A stretch of 64,000 nt of DNA from the NCBI RefSeq assembly GCF_021018895.1, contig NC_079383.1:21441853-21505852 (forward strand), in the 5' to 3' direction. The first letter of the stretch is position 1. The number at the start of each line of letters is the position of its first letter. Below are positions 1 through 14,242 of this stretch, one piece after another. Made by a program: the position numbers and the translations under genes. A model generated the notes under the pieces. That model saw only the letters and a program-made list of their open reading frames with translations, did no database searches and was not told the origin of the DNA. The stretch is from Seriola aureovittata. Its lineage: Eukaryota > Chordata > Actinopteri > Carangiformes > Carangidae.

Positions 1-1415
1 CTGCTGGATTTGATTAGTTTCCCCTGTTGGTGACGAGTTAAACAATCAAATTAGAATCAACAAACTAATTAACAAACTGGTGCGAGCCAAGTTAGCGGCA
101 CTTAATAGAGGACAAACGAGGACGTGTTAGCTCATATTAGCCCTGCTGTGAGGACCCCGGGGTTCTGTGATTGACAGGTGGTGGGTGGGGGGTGGGGGGG
201 CATCAGTGGTTGCCTAGGCAATGAAAACCCTCCTTCATGGGATGGTAACGAGCTTCTCGATGGCTGCCTGTCCACGTCCTCATGTGAAAAACCTGCTGAG
301 GGCGTCGCACTTTCTGGGACTGATTTAAAAACAAAAGTAATTCGGCTCGGAGCCACGACATCCAAGTCTTTGTCTGCTTGGTCTTTCCTGGGAAAGTCCT
401 CAGGGTCAGAAGAAGAAGGGGCGGGGGGGTTAGCATCAGGAACAATAGTTAAAGCCATGGTGCCGCTGAACACAAAGCCACACAGGAGATTATTAACGGG
501 ACATTTTAAGGATTGCTTTGCACCGAACAAGTTTGCAGTAGCGTTAAAACTACAGGTGAATAAATGTATGTGTAGTTCACAGTACTGGCTGGAGACGTGG
601 GAGTCTTGTCCATCCCAGACGATGAGAACTTATCTCTGCGGGGCCTCAGCTGGTTGTTGTCGTCTAAAGGCAGGTTTGGATTGGCTAAGGCAGCTGTGAC
701 ATCACTGATGCTCGCCTGCTGGACCCACAGAGCTTTGCTGTGACATCACGCTTCTCCTCTTCTGATTGGTTGACTGTTTTCTGAGTGATCCAATAAAAAT
801 TTCAGGTAAAAACACAAATCCTGTGAGGTTTGGATGGTGGGTCCAGGTGGGCGGGGCTTGGTGACTGCTTTGTTGTGACATCACAAAGTTCCAGAAGTCC
901 TGACGGCTGGTTTTAAGGCTCAGTTTCTGAATACAGGCCGTGTGCATTTCTCTGTGGACTGAGGCTTTGATACTTTCACAGTATTAATATAGAAGCTAGA
1001 GCTGATCTATAATCACACTACACATGGACACAGACCTTTACACTGGGTGTCAAAGTCAAAAAATTATAGTAATTAAACAAATCCAAAGGCTCTTCATACA
1101 TGGAACAATCAGCATCATTCTTTCTTTTTCACATCCTTCATTTCCATCATTATTCATCTCATTCTTCCTTTTTTTCTGTTGTTTTCGTTTCTGTTTTACA
1201 TCTTTATCTTTAATTAGAGACAGTGAAAGACTGGGAGAGACAGAAGAGGTTGGGTGATTCAACCCGAGGGCGACACAGTGGCGTGGAGTTCGTACCAACG
1301 AGAGCCAGCGCCACTTTCCTTAAAGTTTTTTTTTAGAAATAGACTCTATGACAGAATCAGCCCACGCAGCCGCCGCTGGCTCTCTCACTCTCTATGTATC
1401 TCTGTCTGTTTGCAG
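1..1415. other. dip2c: Upstream dip2c intron sequence (left window edge)
   Basis: No exon is recognisable here. A GC-rich open frame at 178-699 has no family features. An interspersed repeat copy occupies 748-1046. A short stretch at about 1265-1300 (GGGCGACACAGTGGCGTGGA) resembles the core of a common fish repeat. Since the exon at 1416 opens mid-codon, the region belongs to a dip2c intron. Confidence 0.6.
748..1046 (+). repeat. Interspersed repeat family A, copy 1
   Basis: Shares long near-identical sequence with 3396-3718, 8228-8635 and, inverted, 18047-18508. Shared blocks include GTGATCCAATAAAAAT, GTTTGGATGGTGGGTCCA, TGTGACATCACAAAGTTCCA, GGCTCAGTTTCTGAATACAG and ACATGGACACAGACCTTTAC. 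No coding capacity. Confidence 0.9.
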
Positions 1416-1778
1416 GGGACATCACTCAGAAGGGTTATGAGAAGAAGAGGTCCAAGCTGATCAGGGCATATGTTCCACATGCTGGAGGTAATTTAGCAGC
1501 CTCTGACCCGCCCGCCCCCCCCGGCCTCCTCACACACGCACACACACACACACACACACACCTTCAGCTAAAGTACTCCCATATCACTACTAGAGCATCG
1601 ATCCGGTTTCATGACAAATACAGTTGCGATGATACTGTACTCTCCTCCATCGATTCAGTCCTCAGCCGCCGCCATTAGTGAATGTAGGTTAAGACTCCCT
1701 AGAGCTCAGCTTGGGCCTGCTCCTCTGTATCTGTATCTGAACGTGCTGCAGTCGCTCGCCACCTCCGCCCGCACACAC

Positions 1779-1817
<39 letters not shown>

Positions 1818-2118
1818 GGCCTCCACACATCCATCACCCAATCTGGTGCATCCTGATCACTTACCGAGTGGATGTAGCTTCAGTAACGACGGGTCACGGG
1901 ATACTGAGGGATGTTCTGTCACAGCAGCAATGCAGATACCACTTTATTATAATTTCATTTAAGTTATTTTATTATTGTTTTGTTTTATAAAGTCAGAAAA
2001 ATTTAATTTTTCTGCCGATTCAAATCATCTCCATGTTTGTTTTTCTTTTTATTGCTGTATCTACTGCTTCTGTCAAACGTGGATGTACATATATGTGTGT
2101 GTGTGTGTTGTGTCTGTT

Positions 2119-2180
<62 letters not shown>

Positions 2181-2986
2181 TGTCCGCCTGCTTGTCTGCT
2201 TGCCTCTGTAGGAATGGAGGGGCCCATGTCTCACCGGGCCCCGCTCGGCCCGCCCTCTGCTGCCCGTTTCCACCGGCGGAGAACCTCCGGCACGAGAGAC
2301 GAGCGCTACAGATCAGGTACCTGAGATTTACACAGTTAATTAACAACGAGGCAGTGTCGCCGTGGCAACTGCACATCCTTTACATGCGGGACAGGTTTGT
2401 CCGAGTAGGAAAACATAAACATTAAAAAATATAAAACTGTTTATTCATGTTTCTCCTTGTCGTTTAAAATGACTTTAATCCCACGGCGCAGGTCGTGGCG
2501 GACACAATGTTCTGTTTGTATTTTCTCACGTTATTGAAAATGTTCAATAAATACAAATATACTGTATATTTATCAAATCTGAGGTAGAAGACATGAATAT
2601 CAAATGATTTTACTACAGCTGTGATGGATGAGAAGTTGCTGGTTTTCACTTATGATCAGTTTTTCTGCAGCTTCTAAATCAATAAAATACAATGAGCTGG
2701 AATTTGCTCTGAAAAGTATTTGAATGGATGAGACGCCAAACGCCACAGAGTTCTCTGTTGGACTCACTCTCCACGGGGACTAGTCATACTGGTCACTGTC
2801 GTTTATTGTTAACTGGACTGACATGTTACTGGTGTTGGTCATGACCACTTATCTGGAGCATGCTGCGCTTCATAAACTGATATTAAGCTGCTTCGCTGAG
2901 ATCTCAGGAGACTCAAAATCCAATCAAACCCAAACAGAAACACACAAATTCAGTAAAACAGTGACCTCAGCCAGGAAAATGCCCTC

Positions 2987-3019
<33 letters not shown>

Positions 3020-6000
3020 TCACTCTCTCTCTCTCGCCCTCTCTCTCTCTCTCAGACGTCCACACCGAGGCCGTGCAGGCCGTGCTGGCGCGACACGTGG
3101 AGAGGAAGGTGGCCGTGCCCATGCCCTCCAAACGGCGTTCGCTGGTGGTGCAGACCTCCATGGATGCATACACGCCTCCAGGTGACGACGCGCGCACGAG
3201 AACACTCAGACAACCTTATTCCTTATCTTGAGCCAGATTAGATGATACACACTCTGAGGTGTGTAGCTGCAATGCAAACACGTCTGAGGCAATGAAACAG
3301 GATCATTTCACTGAATTAAAATCAATAGACTCAGACTCCAAGCAATCAAGAGTTAGATTTTTCTCTTTTATTTTGAAGGGTTTAATCAATATAATCAGAA
3401 GAGAGGAGGCTCTGAGCCTCTCTTCTGATTGGCTGACTGTTTTCTGTGTGATCCAATAAAAATAAAGCAGATTTCAGGTAAAAACCAAATCCTGCAAGTG
3501 TTGGATGGTGGGTCCATATGGGCGTGGCTTAGTTGTGACATCACAAAGTTCCAGAAGTCCTGACGGCTGGTTTTAAGGCTCAGTTTCTGAATACAGGCTG
3601 TGTGCATTTCTCTGTGGACTGAGGCTTTGATACTTTCACAGTATTAATATAGAAGCTAGACCTGATCTATAATCACACTACACATGGACACAGACCTTTA
3701 CACTGGAGGAGCTTTAAAAGGTTAAAGAGAAAATGGGAAAATCCACAGTCTTTATAATTTCCCATTGACTCTGAAATAATTGTCATCGTTTAAAAAAAAA
3801 AAAAATGCTTGGAAAGAGAAAGAGACACACACACACACTCTGCGCCGTCACTGTGGTTTTCTCTGCTGAACTGGGTCGTACTAAGCCTCAAATGTGACCC
3901 GGGAGAGTCCGCCCTGTGCCCAGACAGGATTATGTTGTAACGCCGTGTCTCTGCTCCTCAGACGCTTCGGCTCTGACGGAGAAACTCGACTCGTTTCACC
4001 GAAAAAATGCAAATGTGCACATTTTCTGAGGCGTGCGAACCCGCTGACAGATTCACAGTGAAAACAAACCACAGACAGCTGATGTGCGGCAGCCAGCGAG
4101 CGGCTGTTAATGCGGCCTGCCACTGGAAATAAGGAGAAAGAAAAATCCTGATTATTAAATATTCTTCGAAGTTTTTCGTGCACTCTGTGACCACCAGAAC
4201 TTGGAATGGCGAGGTTGACCTTTACCTCAGATACCAGCTTATTGGATTGAACGTAATCAGAGTTGATAACATCGTTTAGATGTTGATGGAATTTTAATGA
4301 AGGAAATGTAATAACTTTGTTCGCGGCTAATTTGCTTTTTAACCTCTGAGGAGATTCTTAAGCGAACCTGACGCGGCGAGAGAAGACTCAAATCTGAGCA
4401 GAACGTCTGTTGTGGTGGTTAAATGTAAGATTTGTGTTCAGCTGGATGTTTACTGAAGGTCCTGGTGCCTTTTCCTCTCTGTGTTCACACCATTAACTCT
4501 TATTTAAAGGAGCAGATTCGGTCTCGGTGCTTCCTCTTGCAGCCTGAAGCCACTTGGAGCTAAATTGGTTGTCGTGGCTGTTCCACGTTAGCTGACTAAT
4601 TATTGACTTTTTTTTGGGGGGGGGGGGGGGGGGGGGGGGGGTCTGTGAGCTCTGTGAGAGCCTGTTGCCTCCGCCACTTAAAGGTGAATCCCGGTCCGCT
4701 GCTGTACTTCGAACAGAGCCGGGGATTTAAAGGAAAGCCTCGGTTCAGATGTGTTTGTTATTACCAGGCTCAGATGTGGAGCCACTGTCACGTCGGCTCA
4801 GGGACGTATTTGATTGAATGGGACGTTGAACCTCTCTGGGGATTATAAAGTGGAGGTTTAACTATGATAATGTAGTTGTTATTGTTCTCTTTATATAACA
4901 GTGATTACTGAGCCGAGCTAGCTCTGTGGACACCTGAACACAACAACCGTATTCCAGCTTGTTCTTGGGTGTTGAGGTTTAGATGTTGAAGTTCCTCCAC
5001 GTCAAACTGGGACAGTCATTAATTCTTTATGGAAACACAAAGTCTAAAACATCATTATATGAAACTACACAAACGTATTAGTCAGAGGTGTCCGGTTACT
5101 TTTGGCCATCTCGTGTACAAGGCCCCAAATTAATCACATGTCACTGTTTAGCAACAATCTGGGGAACAGCCCCAGATCTGAAGTACATGAAAGTATGTGG
5201 AAATCAACAGTATTACAACACTGCAATATGGAAGTAATTGATTGGTCAGATTTGGAAGTAAATCAATAACTTTGGAGTTTTTAAAAGATGAGCAGATGCT
5301 TCAAACCATCATCAGCTGTCACATTTCAGTTTTTACATGTAACAGTTTAAATAAGAAGCTGTTTGATTGGAAACTTTCACCTGAAGAAAATAACATGTTA
5401 TTATTTTATCACTGACATGTTCTATATGTTCTATATGTTCTATATGTTCTATATGTTCTATATTAATGCAGCTGATCTGAAGTCACAGCACCTTTGAACC
5501 TTTGTTTTGCTGCTATGTTAAAGGAATATACTCTCGTGTCTGAAGGGTAAATACAGATAGGTGCTGCTTAGCTTAGCCTAGCTTAGCTTAGCTTAGCATA
5601 AAGCCTGAAAACAGTGGGAAACAGCCTGAAAAAAGCAGCTCTAACAGAACAAAGTGTAAAATAACAAGTTGCTGCTTTATGGAGATTATTATTATTATTG
5701 AACTATTCCTTTAATGTGTGGATATATAACATATATGTTAAACTGCTTCTGTGTTGATGTGTTGAGCTTTTCTCTTTACAAATAATGGCGGTTACTGACT
5801 CTCACTAGGCCTGTCCCCCCTGTGCTCAGACTCGTCGTCGGGCTCGGAGGAGGAGGCGGGGCCGGGCGACGACATGTCCGGCATGGAGCACTGGATGAGC
5901 CGCCCTTCCCAGTTAGGCCCCGCCCACCTGGGCTCCACCTCCTCCTCGTCTTCGTCAACGCAGAGCGGAGGCAGCGGCAACGCCGGGCGGCTGGCCGACT

Positions 6001-6662
6001 CGCTGGCGCACACGCACATCTCGCACCTGGCGCACACGCACCTGGCGCACACGCACCTGGGCCAGTCGCACCACCAGCAGAGCCACCTGTCCCAGTCACA
6101 CCACGGTAAGGCTGCACTGGTTCTTACTGGGTTGGTTTATTTCTCCTGTTTGATGACGACCTGCCAGACCGCTGTGTTTCCATAAGGGCGGGTCCTCACA
6201 TTGAAGGGGGTATTATATATATTTATATATATATATATTTACCTGTTAGGGGCCTATTACATTTGCAATTAACCCAATTACCAATTATCAATTAGATAAT
6301 ATACGTAAAAACTCATAGATCTAATAATGTGAACAAACATTCCTGTTGTTACTGATTTGTTTCTGTCTCATCTTGCACAGTATTTATTACATTACATTAA
6401 TATTACATTACATTTATTACATTTTATATGTTTTTATTTATTTCATTCTTCACATTACAGTTCATATTCCCATTGTAGCTTCTCGTTTGACGCCGTTTTT
6501 ATGCTGCAGTCAATTTTCATTCATAATTCATCCACCCTCTTTACTCATCATTGACTTCTTCAGTTTGTTTACACCACCTCCATCTTCTCTATGGACACGT
6601 GCATGTTCTTTTTAAAACACTCGCCTCCAAGAGCCGTTGCATTTCCCCGTCACCTTGAACTC

Positions 6663-6718
<56 letters not shown>

Positions 6719-7966
6719 GTGACCTCAGGTATCGGCCACCTGTCTCTGAAGAGGAAGGGCGCTCTGAGCGTCGCAGAGAACGGAGGATCTCTGCGGCGAT
6801 CCTGCGAGTTTGGATCCGACATGCTGTGGCCACCGCCGCTGGAGTCCGACGGTAGGTCCAACCCCCTTTTACCCATCACCCATCTCTGCAGGATGTGCAT
6901 GTGTGAACACATTTATGACATTTATGAACGTATTGACAGATCCCAATAAATCTGATTTATTAGAGGAACATTTTGATCTGAAATCAAAGATATCGAACTC
7001 AGATCTTTTTTTTAATCATCCATCTATAAAAACCTAAATTATGCACGCTCTCTGTTAGAGTTTAGAATATTAATAGTTATTGACGAGCCCCCTGTAATAA
7101 AAAGATATACTCTGCTGTTTCTTTCTGTAGATTTATTTTGAAGGAACCGGTTGAATGATGAGATTGTGTTTTGAAAAGCTGGTTTCATGTCAACACTTCC
7201 TCTTATAAACTGTGCTTTCATGTATTTAAAGGCATCGTGTTTTATTGAACCTCACACGTTCCTGTGTGTGACCCAAACCAATGTAAAAGTCAGAACCAGC
7301 ATCAGAGCGTGCGACAGCGAAACGACGAACAGCTCAGTGATAAACATGATCAATGATTCACCACCGGTTCGTCTGTTTGTCTGTCTGCCTCTCCCTCTGC
7401 TCCCTCCATCTGTCCCCTCCCAGAGAACCACTCGGCCCCCCCGGACGTGACGGGCTACTCTTCGGACTCGTCCCACTCCCACACCGAGCGTCACCACATG
7501 GCCAACATGGGAACCATCGCCAGGAACACGCAGAAGTACGGCAACGCCGAGCGCATGGAGACGGGCGACGGTGAGAGTCAGGTCGCACCTTTAACCCGCT
7601 CCCAGCTGGAGCCTCCGAGCAAAGATGCTGAAGGCAGTCAGATGAAAATAGAAACTCTTTAATCAGGAGGTGAACTCTAATTGGATCACCACCTCAGAGA
7701 ACTGACCAATTAGAGTGAGGCTGCTGGTGTCGCTCCCCTGGATGAACAGATTGGATGTTTTTTAAAGAAAGCTGACGGAGCACATTTGTTCTGAAAGCTG
7801 TATTTACTGTTTGTTGTTTAGTTCTTTTCCTTGAAAGCCAGTCTTGAGATTTGAACCGGCAACTCTAGTCTCCTTATTACGGACAGTTGCCGTGACGCTG
7901 GAGGTTTGTCGGGTTCGTTATCGATAAAATAACGAGGACTGACACGGCTTTTCACCATCTTTACAA

Positions 7967-8036
<70 letters not shown>

Positions 8037-11000
8037 CTCCCAGGTGTCCCGGTCAGCAGCCGTGTGTCGGCTAAGATCCAGCAGCTGGTGAACACGCTGA
8101 AGCAGCCGCGCAGACCTCCGCTACGAGAGTTCTTCGTCGACGACTTTGACGAACTTCTAGAGGGTTAGAAACAGTTTTTGAATCTTCACGTTTCCGTCTG
8201 CTTTCTGTTAATTTAACGGTTCCGTATTTAACACTTTTATTTTTGAAGTGTTGATCCATAAGAAGATATATTTGTGGGTTTTGTGTCCGGCTTCTCTCTG
8301 GAGTCTCTAGTAACAACAGGTCGGCTGAATGTTTTCTGAGTGATCCAATAAAAATAAAGCAGATTTCAGGTAAAAACACTCAGAGAAACCAAATCCTGTA
8401 AAGGTTTGGATGGTGGGTCCAGGTGGGCGGGGCTTGGTGACTGCTTTGTTGTGACATCACAAAGTTCCAGAAGTCCTGACGGCTGGTTTTAAGGCTCAGT
8501 TTCTGAATACAGGCTGTGTGCATTTCTCTGTGGACTGAGGCTTTGATACTTTCACAGTATTAATATAGAAGCTAGAGCTGATCTATAATCACACTACACA
8601 TGGACACAGACCTTTACACTGGAGGAGCTTTAAGTTTATCTTCATACCTCGGAGTCGTAAAGATATGACAGTTATAATAATCGTCCACTGCAGCCTGAGG
8701 AACTGAACCAAGATGTTGATGTTTCGATATAAAAAGTCTCTGACGTGATTCTGAAAGTTTAAAAACACTTCTTAATGGTTCAACACCTTGATAACTTACG
8801 CTCACATCCCTATCACACCTGTGTGCGAGTGTGAAGAAATATTTTCATCTACAGAAACAGACGATGGAGAGCAAATGATTTGCAGCCTGGTTCCTGCAGA
8901 GCTCAAAGTTCTCTATAAGTATTTATAAACGTATATGGAGGGAATCTGCCGCTCGCTCCGTCTGTCGGCCGTTTGCTCAGCTTCACCATCTGGCTGCGTT
9001 TTCTATCTTCGTCCTCCGTCTCTTCGCTTCTCTCTCATTGTCTGTAGAAACCTCAGAAGAAGAAGTGTTTCTTCAGTTAGGACACATCACAGTGGGCTGT
9101 AAATATCTGTGGTTGGTGTTGATGTGGTGGTTCAGACCTTCACTTCACTCTGGAGCCATTTTTTAAATTTATTTCTTTATGACAATGACTCAAAGTTGAA
9201 TCCTTCCCTCTGCGGCTCGCTGCTGTCTGGATATCTGGACAGCGAATCAGCTGTCCAGATATTAACACGCTGCGTTTGTGTTAATAACAGATTAATTATC
9301 AGCCGTTTGTTAGTGTGATTACAGCTTCCTTACAGCTTCGGCTGAATGTTTCCATGTGTTGTTTTCAACACAACTCGACCGTAAACAAGCTGTGAACAGT
9401 GAAGCTTTGTGAGCTCGATGATGATGATGATGATGATGATGACATTATCCGTCTCCCCATCTCCAGTCCAGCAGCCGGACCCCAATCAGCCTCGGCCGGA
9501 GGGGGCGGAGATGATGCCGGTGCGGGGCGAGGCGCTCGGGGTGGTCACTAACTGGCCCCCCTCCCTGGAGGCGGCGCTCCAACGCTGGGGAACCATCTCC
9601 CCTAAAGCCCCCTGCCTCACCAGCCTGGACACGGCGGGGAAGCCGCTCTACGTGCTCACATATGGTAACCAGACGCTCAGCGGCTTCACACGCTCCTTTA
9701 CATCATTTATTGATGAAGCAGAACAGATGATGGTGACGGAGAGAGTTCTGCAGCTGAGAGGAAACTCAACTTTTTAAGAACTTAAAATCTCATCTCTCTC
9801 ATGTGGTTGATAAAAATGCATGGAGACATTCATCACGCACACATTCACATCAAGTTGTTTTTTTACTTTGTTCCTTTTTCTCTGGGACAAACTTGTGTAT
9901 TTGATTAAAAAAGAAACAGCTTTTGGACCAGCGGTCGGCGACTGGCGGCCCGCGGGCCAACACCGGCCCTCGAGCTGTGATGTTCTCGCCGCCGTCAAAA
10001 TAAAACAGTTAATTCAGTAAATATGAAGAATCTGAACAGACATCTGCTTCATTTTGGTCTGTATCAAAAAAAACATTGAAATTCATTCACCAAATGTTTC
10101 GTATCAGGGAACATGGACTGTGTTTTCATGTATTTTTAGGTTAATCTGTCATCAAGTACTTAGGAAAATAAAATCTTGTGGAAGAAAAATCTGAGCTCCA
10201 GCACAGACAGAACGTTTTTATCAAGGACCTTGACTTTGGATTCTGATGAAGGTCTAAAACAAAAAAACGTTGTGTCTTCAGTAAAAACAGATTTTTGTTG
10301 TAACGTTATTTATCTTTCCTGTTTCCCCTCCACCTCGTGCGCATTACACAACACTTTCTTTTAATTATAATCTGTAATAAAATAGAAATAATTCTCTGAA
10401 TGTCAACAGTGACCTCTCACTGGAGACAGTACTCTCATCCTCAAAATAGAAATCCAACAACACACACTCACATCCTGTGAACTCTCCCTCCCTCCCCCCC
10501 CCCTCTCTCTCTCACCCTCCTGTCCTGTGTCCTCCTCCCTGCAGGGAAGCTGTGGTCTCGCAGCATCAAGCTTGCCTACAACATCCTCCACAAACTGGGC
10601 AGCAAGCAGGAGCCCATGGTGCGACCGGGTGATCGGGTGAGTCACGCTCCAGCACCAGCACCAACACCACCAACACCAGCACCAGCACCACCAGCACCAA
10701 CACCAGCACCAACACCAGCACCAACACCAGCACCACCAGCACCACCAGCACAGGCTGTGGTTTCTTGTCTTGGTGCAGCTGCCTGTAATGAATCTTCAGT
10801 GAAACCTGATCATCACATGTTTCTTCATATGTTTAAATGTTTGTGTCAAAAGGATTTTCAGACCTTTCAGAGGGGAAAAGAAAAGCTTGATCTGAACCCG
10901 TCTCCTGTTCTCTCTCTCACCCCCCTCCCCCTCCCCCCCAAGGTGGCGTTGGTGTTCCCCAACAACGACCCGGTGGCCTTCATGGTGGCTTTCTACGGCT

Positions 11001-11736
11001 GCCTGCTGGCTGAGGTGGTCCCCGTCCCCATCGAGGTGCCGCTCAGTCGCAAGGTACTTGAAATCCACCTCCATGTTTAACCCCCACCCCCCCCACCCCT
11101 GTTCCCCACAGTAAATAAAGAGCTCTTTACAGCTCATCTATCACCACAGCTGCTCTGTGGTCCTCACGCTGACCCTGCAGCCCCCCCCCCCCCCCCCCGC
11201 GCCTTGGTTTCTCTCGGGGAGGTCAGGTAATTTCATTTTTTTTTTTTTACAGCGCCGCTCTGTAACATTAATCCTCTCTCTGGTTTGGTTTCGGCCACAT
11301 CTGTTGTTCACCTCCAAAAAACGCTCCTGCTGCGTTTCACACAAACTGTTGAAGCGATGTTTTCGTTCTCAGCTGTTCACCAGCAACAAGCGTCTCTGAG
11401 GAAACGATCCCGTCCGACATTTATTCCTGCTGCCCCACAGCTGTTGATCTGTTGTGTGTTGCCCCCCCCCCTCCCGGGAACACGAACGTCCGGTGGTATT
11501 CCTTTATTTTAGCGGTTTGACACACCGGGGGGTCGGTCGGCACGGTTACGCACTGATCACACGCTGCAGCAGAAAATGCCTTTAGCTGCACGCCTGTCGC
11601 CGCTCTTGAACCCCTTCCCCCATCATGCATCTGTGCTGCAGGATTTTCCATAAAATCTCTGTTTTCATGTGGAGAGCGGACGAAGCAGCAGCAGCAGCAG
11701 CAAACATCACCACCTGTGTGTGTGTGTGTGTGTGTG

Positions 11737-11776
<40 letters not shown>

Positions 11777-12250
11777 AAGTGTGTAATGTTTCTGTAGAGG
11801 AAGTTCCTCCTCATCTTACACGTCTCTTCTCTGTGCCAAACGTTAAACTGTGAATCCTTGATGCAACACAATCTACACACACGACTCAAAGGGAAACTAA
11901 TTACAGATCTGGTTTATACAGAGAGGAAAATATTAATATGAGAATATTATATATTAGAAAAGTTTGGATTTTACCAGAAAAGAAAAAGTCACAACCAGTT
12001 AATGGATGAAATCATCTCCTGGGTTTGTTGTTTCTGAAAACAGCGTCACGACTCTGACTGAGGCCTCATTTTCTCAAAGTTTGATTTAATTTTTTTTTAA
12101 ACTTTTCTTGTGCAGAAGTATAAAAAATAAATTTACAGCCAAGATCAGATCTGTGCAGCTGAAATAATGTTTTAGCAGATAATCTCTCGCCAGTAGCTGG
12201 TGACACATGTTTACACTGAGGGAATCACTTTAGTATAGAAAGTAGAGGGG

Positions 12251-12315
<65 letters not shown>

Positions 12316-12962
12316 GTGTGTGTGTGTGTGTGTGGCTGACATTCAGCTCTCCAGTCCTGTGGCCATCTGCAGCCTGTGAGGCAGAGATGATCTGGGATTA
12401 TTCACGCAGAGAAACTGCACTTGAAGACGGATCAGAGTTGCCGTGGTTTCCGCTGCGTCCGGCTCTTTCTATAATCACGGATCAAAAGCAGCAAACCTGA
12501 AGAGAAGAGTTGGATTTATTTTTGTGTATGTGTGTGTGTCGTCCAATAGGACGCCGGCAGCCAGCAGATCGGATTCCTGTTGGGCAGCTGCGGCGTTACC
12601 GTGGCGCTGACCAGTGACGCCTGCCACAAGGGTCTGCCCAAGAGTGCAACAGGAGAGATCCCACAGTTCAAAGGTGAGAGGGAAGATCATCAATCATGGC
12701 TGGGGGGGGGGTCTGTCAGGAGTGCACATAATGAGAACATGAGCAGGAGGCGGGGCTTAGTCTGACATGAACGTGTGAAACATTCAAACGCTCACACGTA
12801 GAAATAACCATGAAGAGAAAACACAAAGACGTCACATGAGGTTTCTGATGATTTTTAACTTCAGGTGTAAAATTTTATTTATTTTGATTTTATTATTGGT
12901 TTAATGTGAGAATAAAATCATTTAATTATGATATATGCTCTCTCTCTCTCTGTCTCTTTCTC

Positions 12963-13008
<46 letters not shown>

Positions 13009-13135
13009 CTCCCTGCAGGTTGGCCCAAGTTGCTGTGGTTTGTAACAGAGTCCAAGCATCTCTCCAAACCTCCCAGAGACTGGTTCCCTCACATCAAAGA
13101 CGCAAACAACGACACTGCTTACATAGAGGTCAGCT

Positions 13136-13176
<41 letters not shown>

Positions 13177-14194
13177 CAGCCTGTCTCCTCTTCATCAGCC
13201 TCTGTGCTGCTGGTTCACTTCCTGTCTGACTGAGGTCTAAAACTAATGGAGCTTTGATTTATGCAGCGCATTAAAAATCTAATGTCTCTTATCAGTGTAA
13301 TCACCAGATTAATCAAACAGAAGCAGATTTCTGATTCTGCGTTCTACAACATTAGTTGATTGATCTCATTTTAAAGGAGCAGTTTGATGTTTTGAGATAC
13401 GTAGATCGACGCCTCTCTCAGTCAGGAGAAAGTTAAAGTTCTTCTTCTCCAGCTTCAGTGATTTCCTGGTGAAATATTGTTTCTTTTTACTCGTTGTTTT
13501 CTGTTCAGAAAGAAGAAGATTTAATGTCCTGGTAGGTGGGACAGAGACAGACGAGCTGTTTCCTCCTGCTTCCAGTCTGTGTGATAAGCTAAGCTAACTG
13601 TTAGCTTCATATCTACCAGGTGTCGGGCCTCTAAAGGACATTTCTCAAAATGTTGAACCGTTCTTTAAATTTTGTTTCATAAAGCGTCAAGAATATTTTA
13701 TGAACAGCGTCGTCTGATACTTTATAATCAATCGATCAATTAACATTGTTTTTTTTATTTTAACATGTTCTGGTTCCAGCTTGATAAATGTAACATCAGC
13801 TGTTTTATATCGATGTACGTTAAATGTTTGACTGTAGCTCAGACAATCTGACGACGTCACCAAAGACTCTCATTATTAAAACCCTAAAATTCTTAATTTT
13901 TGTTTCTTCGATCTAAATTTTGCAGTTTTTTTTTATTAGTTTGGATTTATTAACTTTATTTTCATGGGTAGCATCTCATACGTCAGACATTTTAAAATGA
14001 TCAAATAAATAAATGCTGATCCTCTCCTCCGTCTCCTCTCCTCCGTCTCCTCCCATCCCTCCGTCTGTTGTTTTCCTCTCAGTATAAAACCTGTAAGGAC
14101 GGCAGCGTGCTGGGCGTCACGGTGACGAGGATCGCTCTGCTCACACACTGCCAGGCTCTCACCCAGTCCTGCAGCTACACTGAGGGTACGCACG

Positions 14195-14242
<48 letters not shown>

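Larger units (their letters stand above)
1416..3181 (+). other. dip2c: DMAP1-binding domain exons of dip2c
   Basis: Three phase 1-1 exons (1416-1487, 2212-2316, 3056-3181) encode the rest of the DMAP1-binding region and the basic stretch after it. Readable motifs are GDITQKGYEKKRSKLI, then RDERYRSDVHTEAVQAVLA, then PMPSKRRSLVVQTSMDAYTP. These are hallmarks of vertebrate DIP2 N-termini. The middle exon (GMEGPMSHRAPLGPP) is the least conserved. The DMAP1-binding domain is inferred from family knowledge; its first residues lie before the window. Confidence 0.85.
7424..8163 (+). other. dip2c: dip2c linker exons ENHSAPPDVT and FFVDDFDELLE
   Basis: Exon 7424-7570 carries ENHSAPPDVTGYSSDSSHSH and YGNAERMETGD. 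Exon 8044-8163 carries GVPVSSRVSAKIQQLVNTLK and PPLREFFVDDFDELLE. Both are strongly conserved linker segments just before the first adenylate-forming domain. Both are phase 1-1. A long TG repeat ends about 10 nt before the second acceptor. Confidence 0.85.

Noticed and set aside
178..699. 173-codon + strand frame at the left edge
   Set aside because: No recognisable domain or codon pattern; lies in the intron upstream of a dip2c exon that begins mid-codon.
5776..6117. Minus-strand open frames over the dip2c His-rich exon
   Set aside because: Shadow of the GC-rich dip2c exon, whose + strand frame has conserved DIP2 motifs and matching splice phases.
7850..7912. tRNA gene on the minus strand
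   Set aside because: Only a B-box-like motif; no A box at proper spacing and no cloverleaf.
10614..10800. Pro/Ala-rich continuation of dip2c exon 10545-10636
   Set aside because: The family sequence leaves the exon at GDR and resumes at VALVFPNND (10943); a GTGAGT donor is present at 10637.
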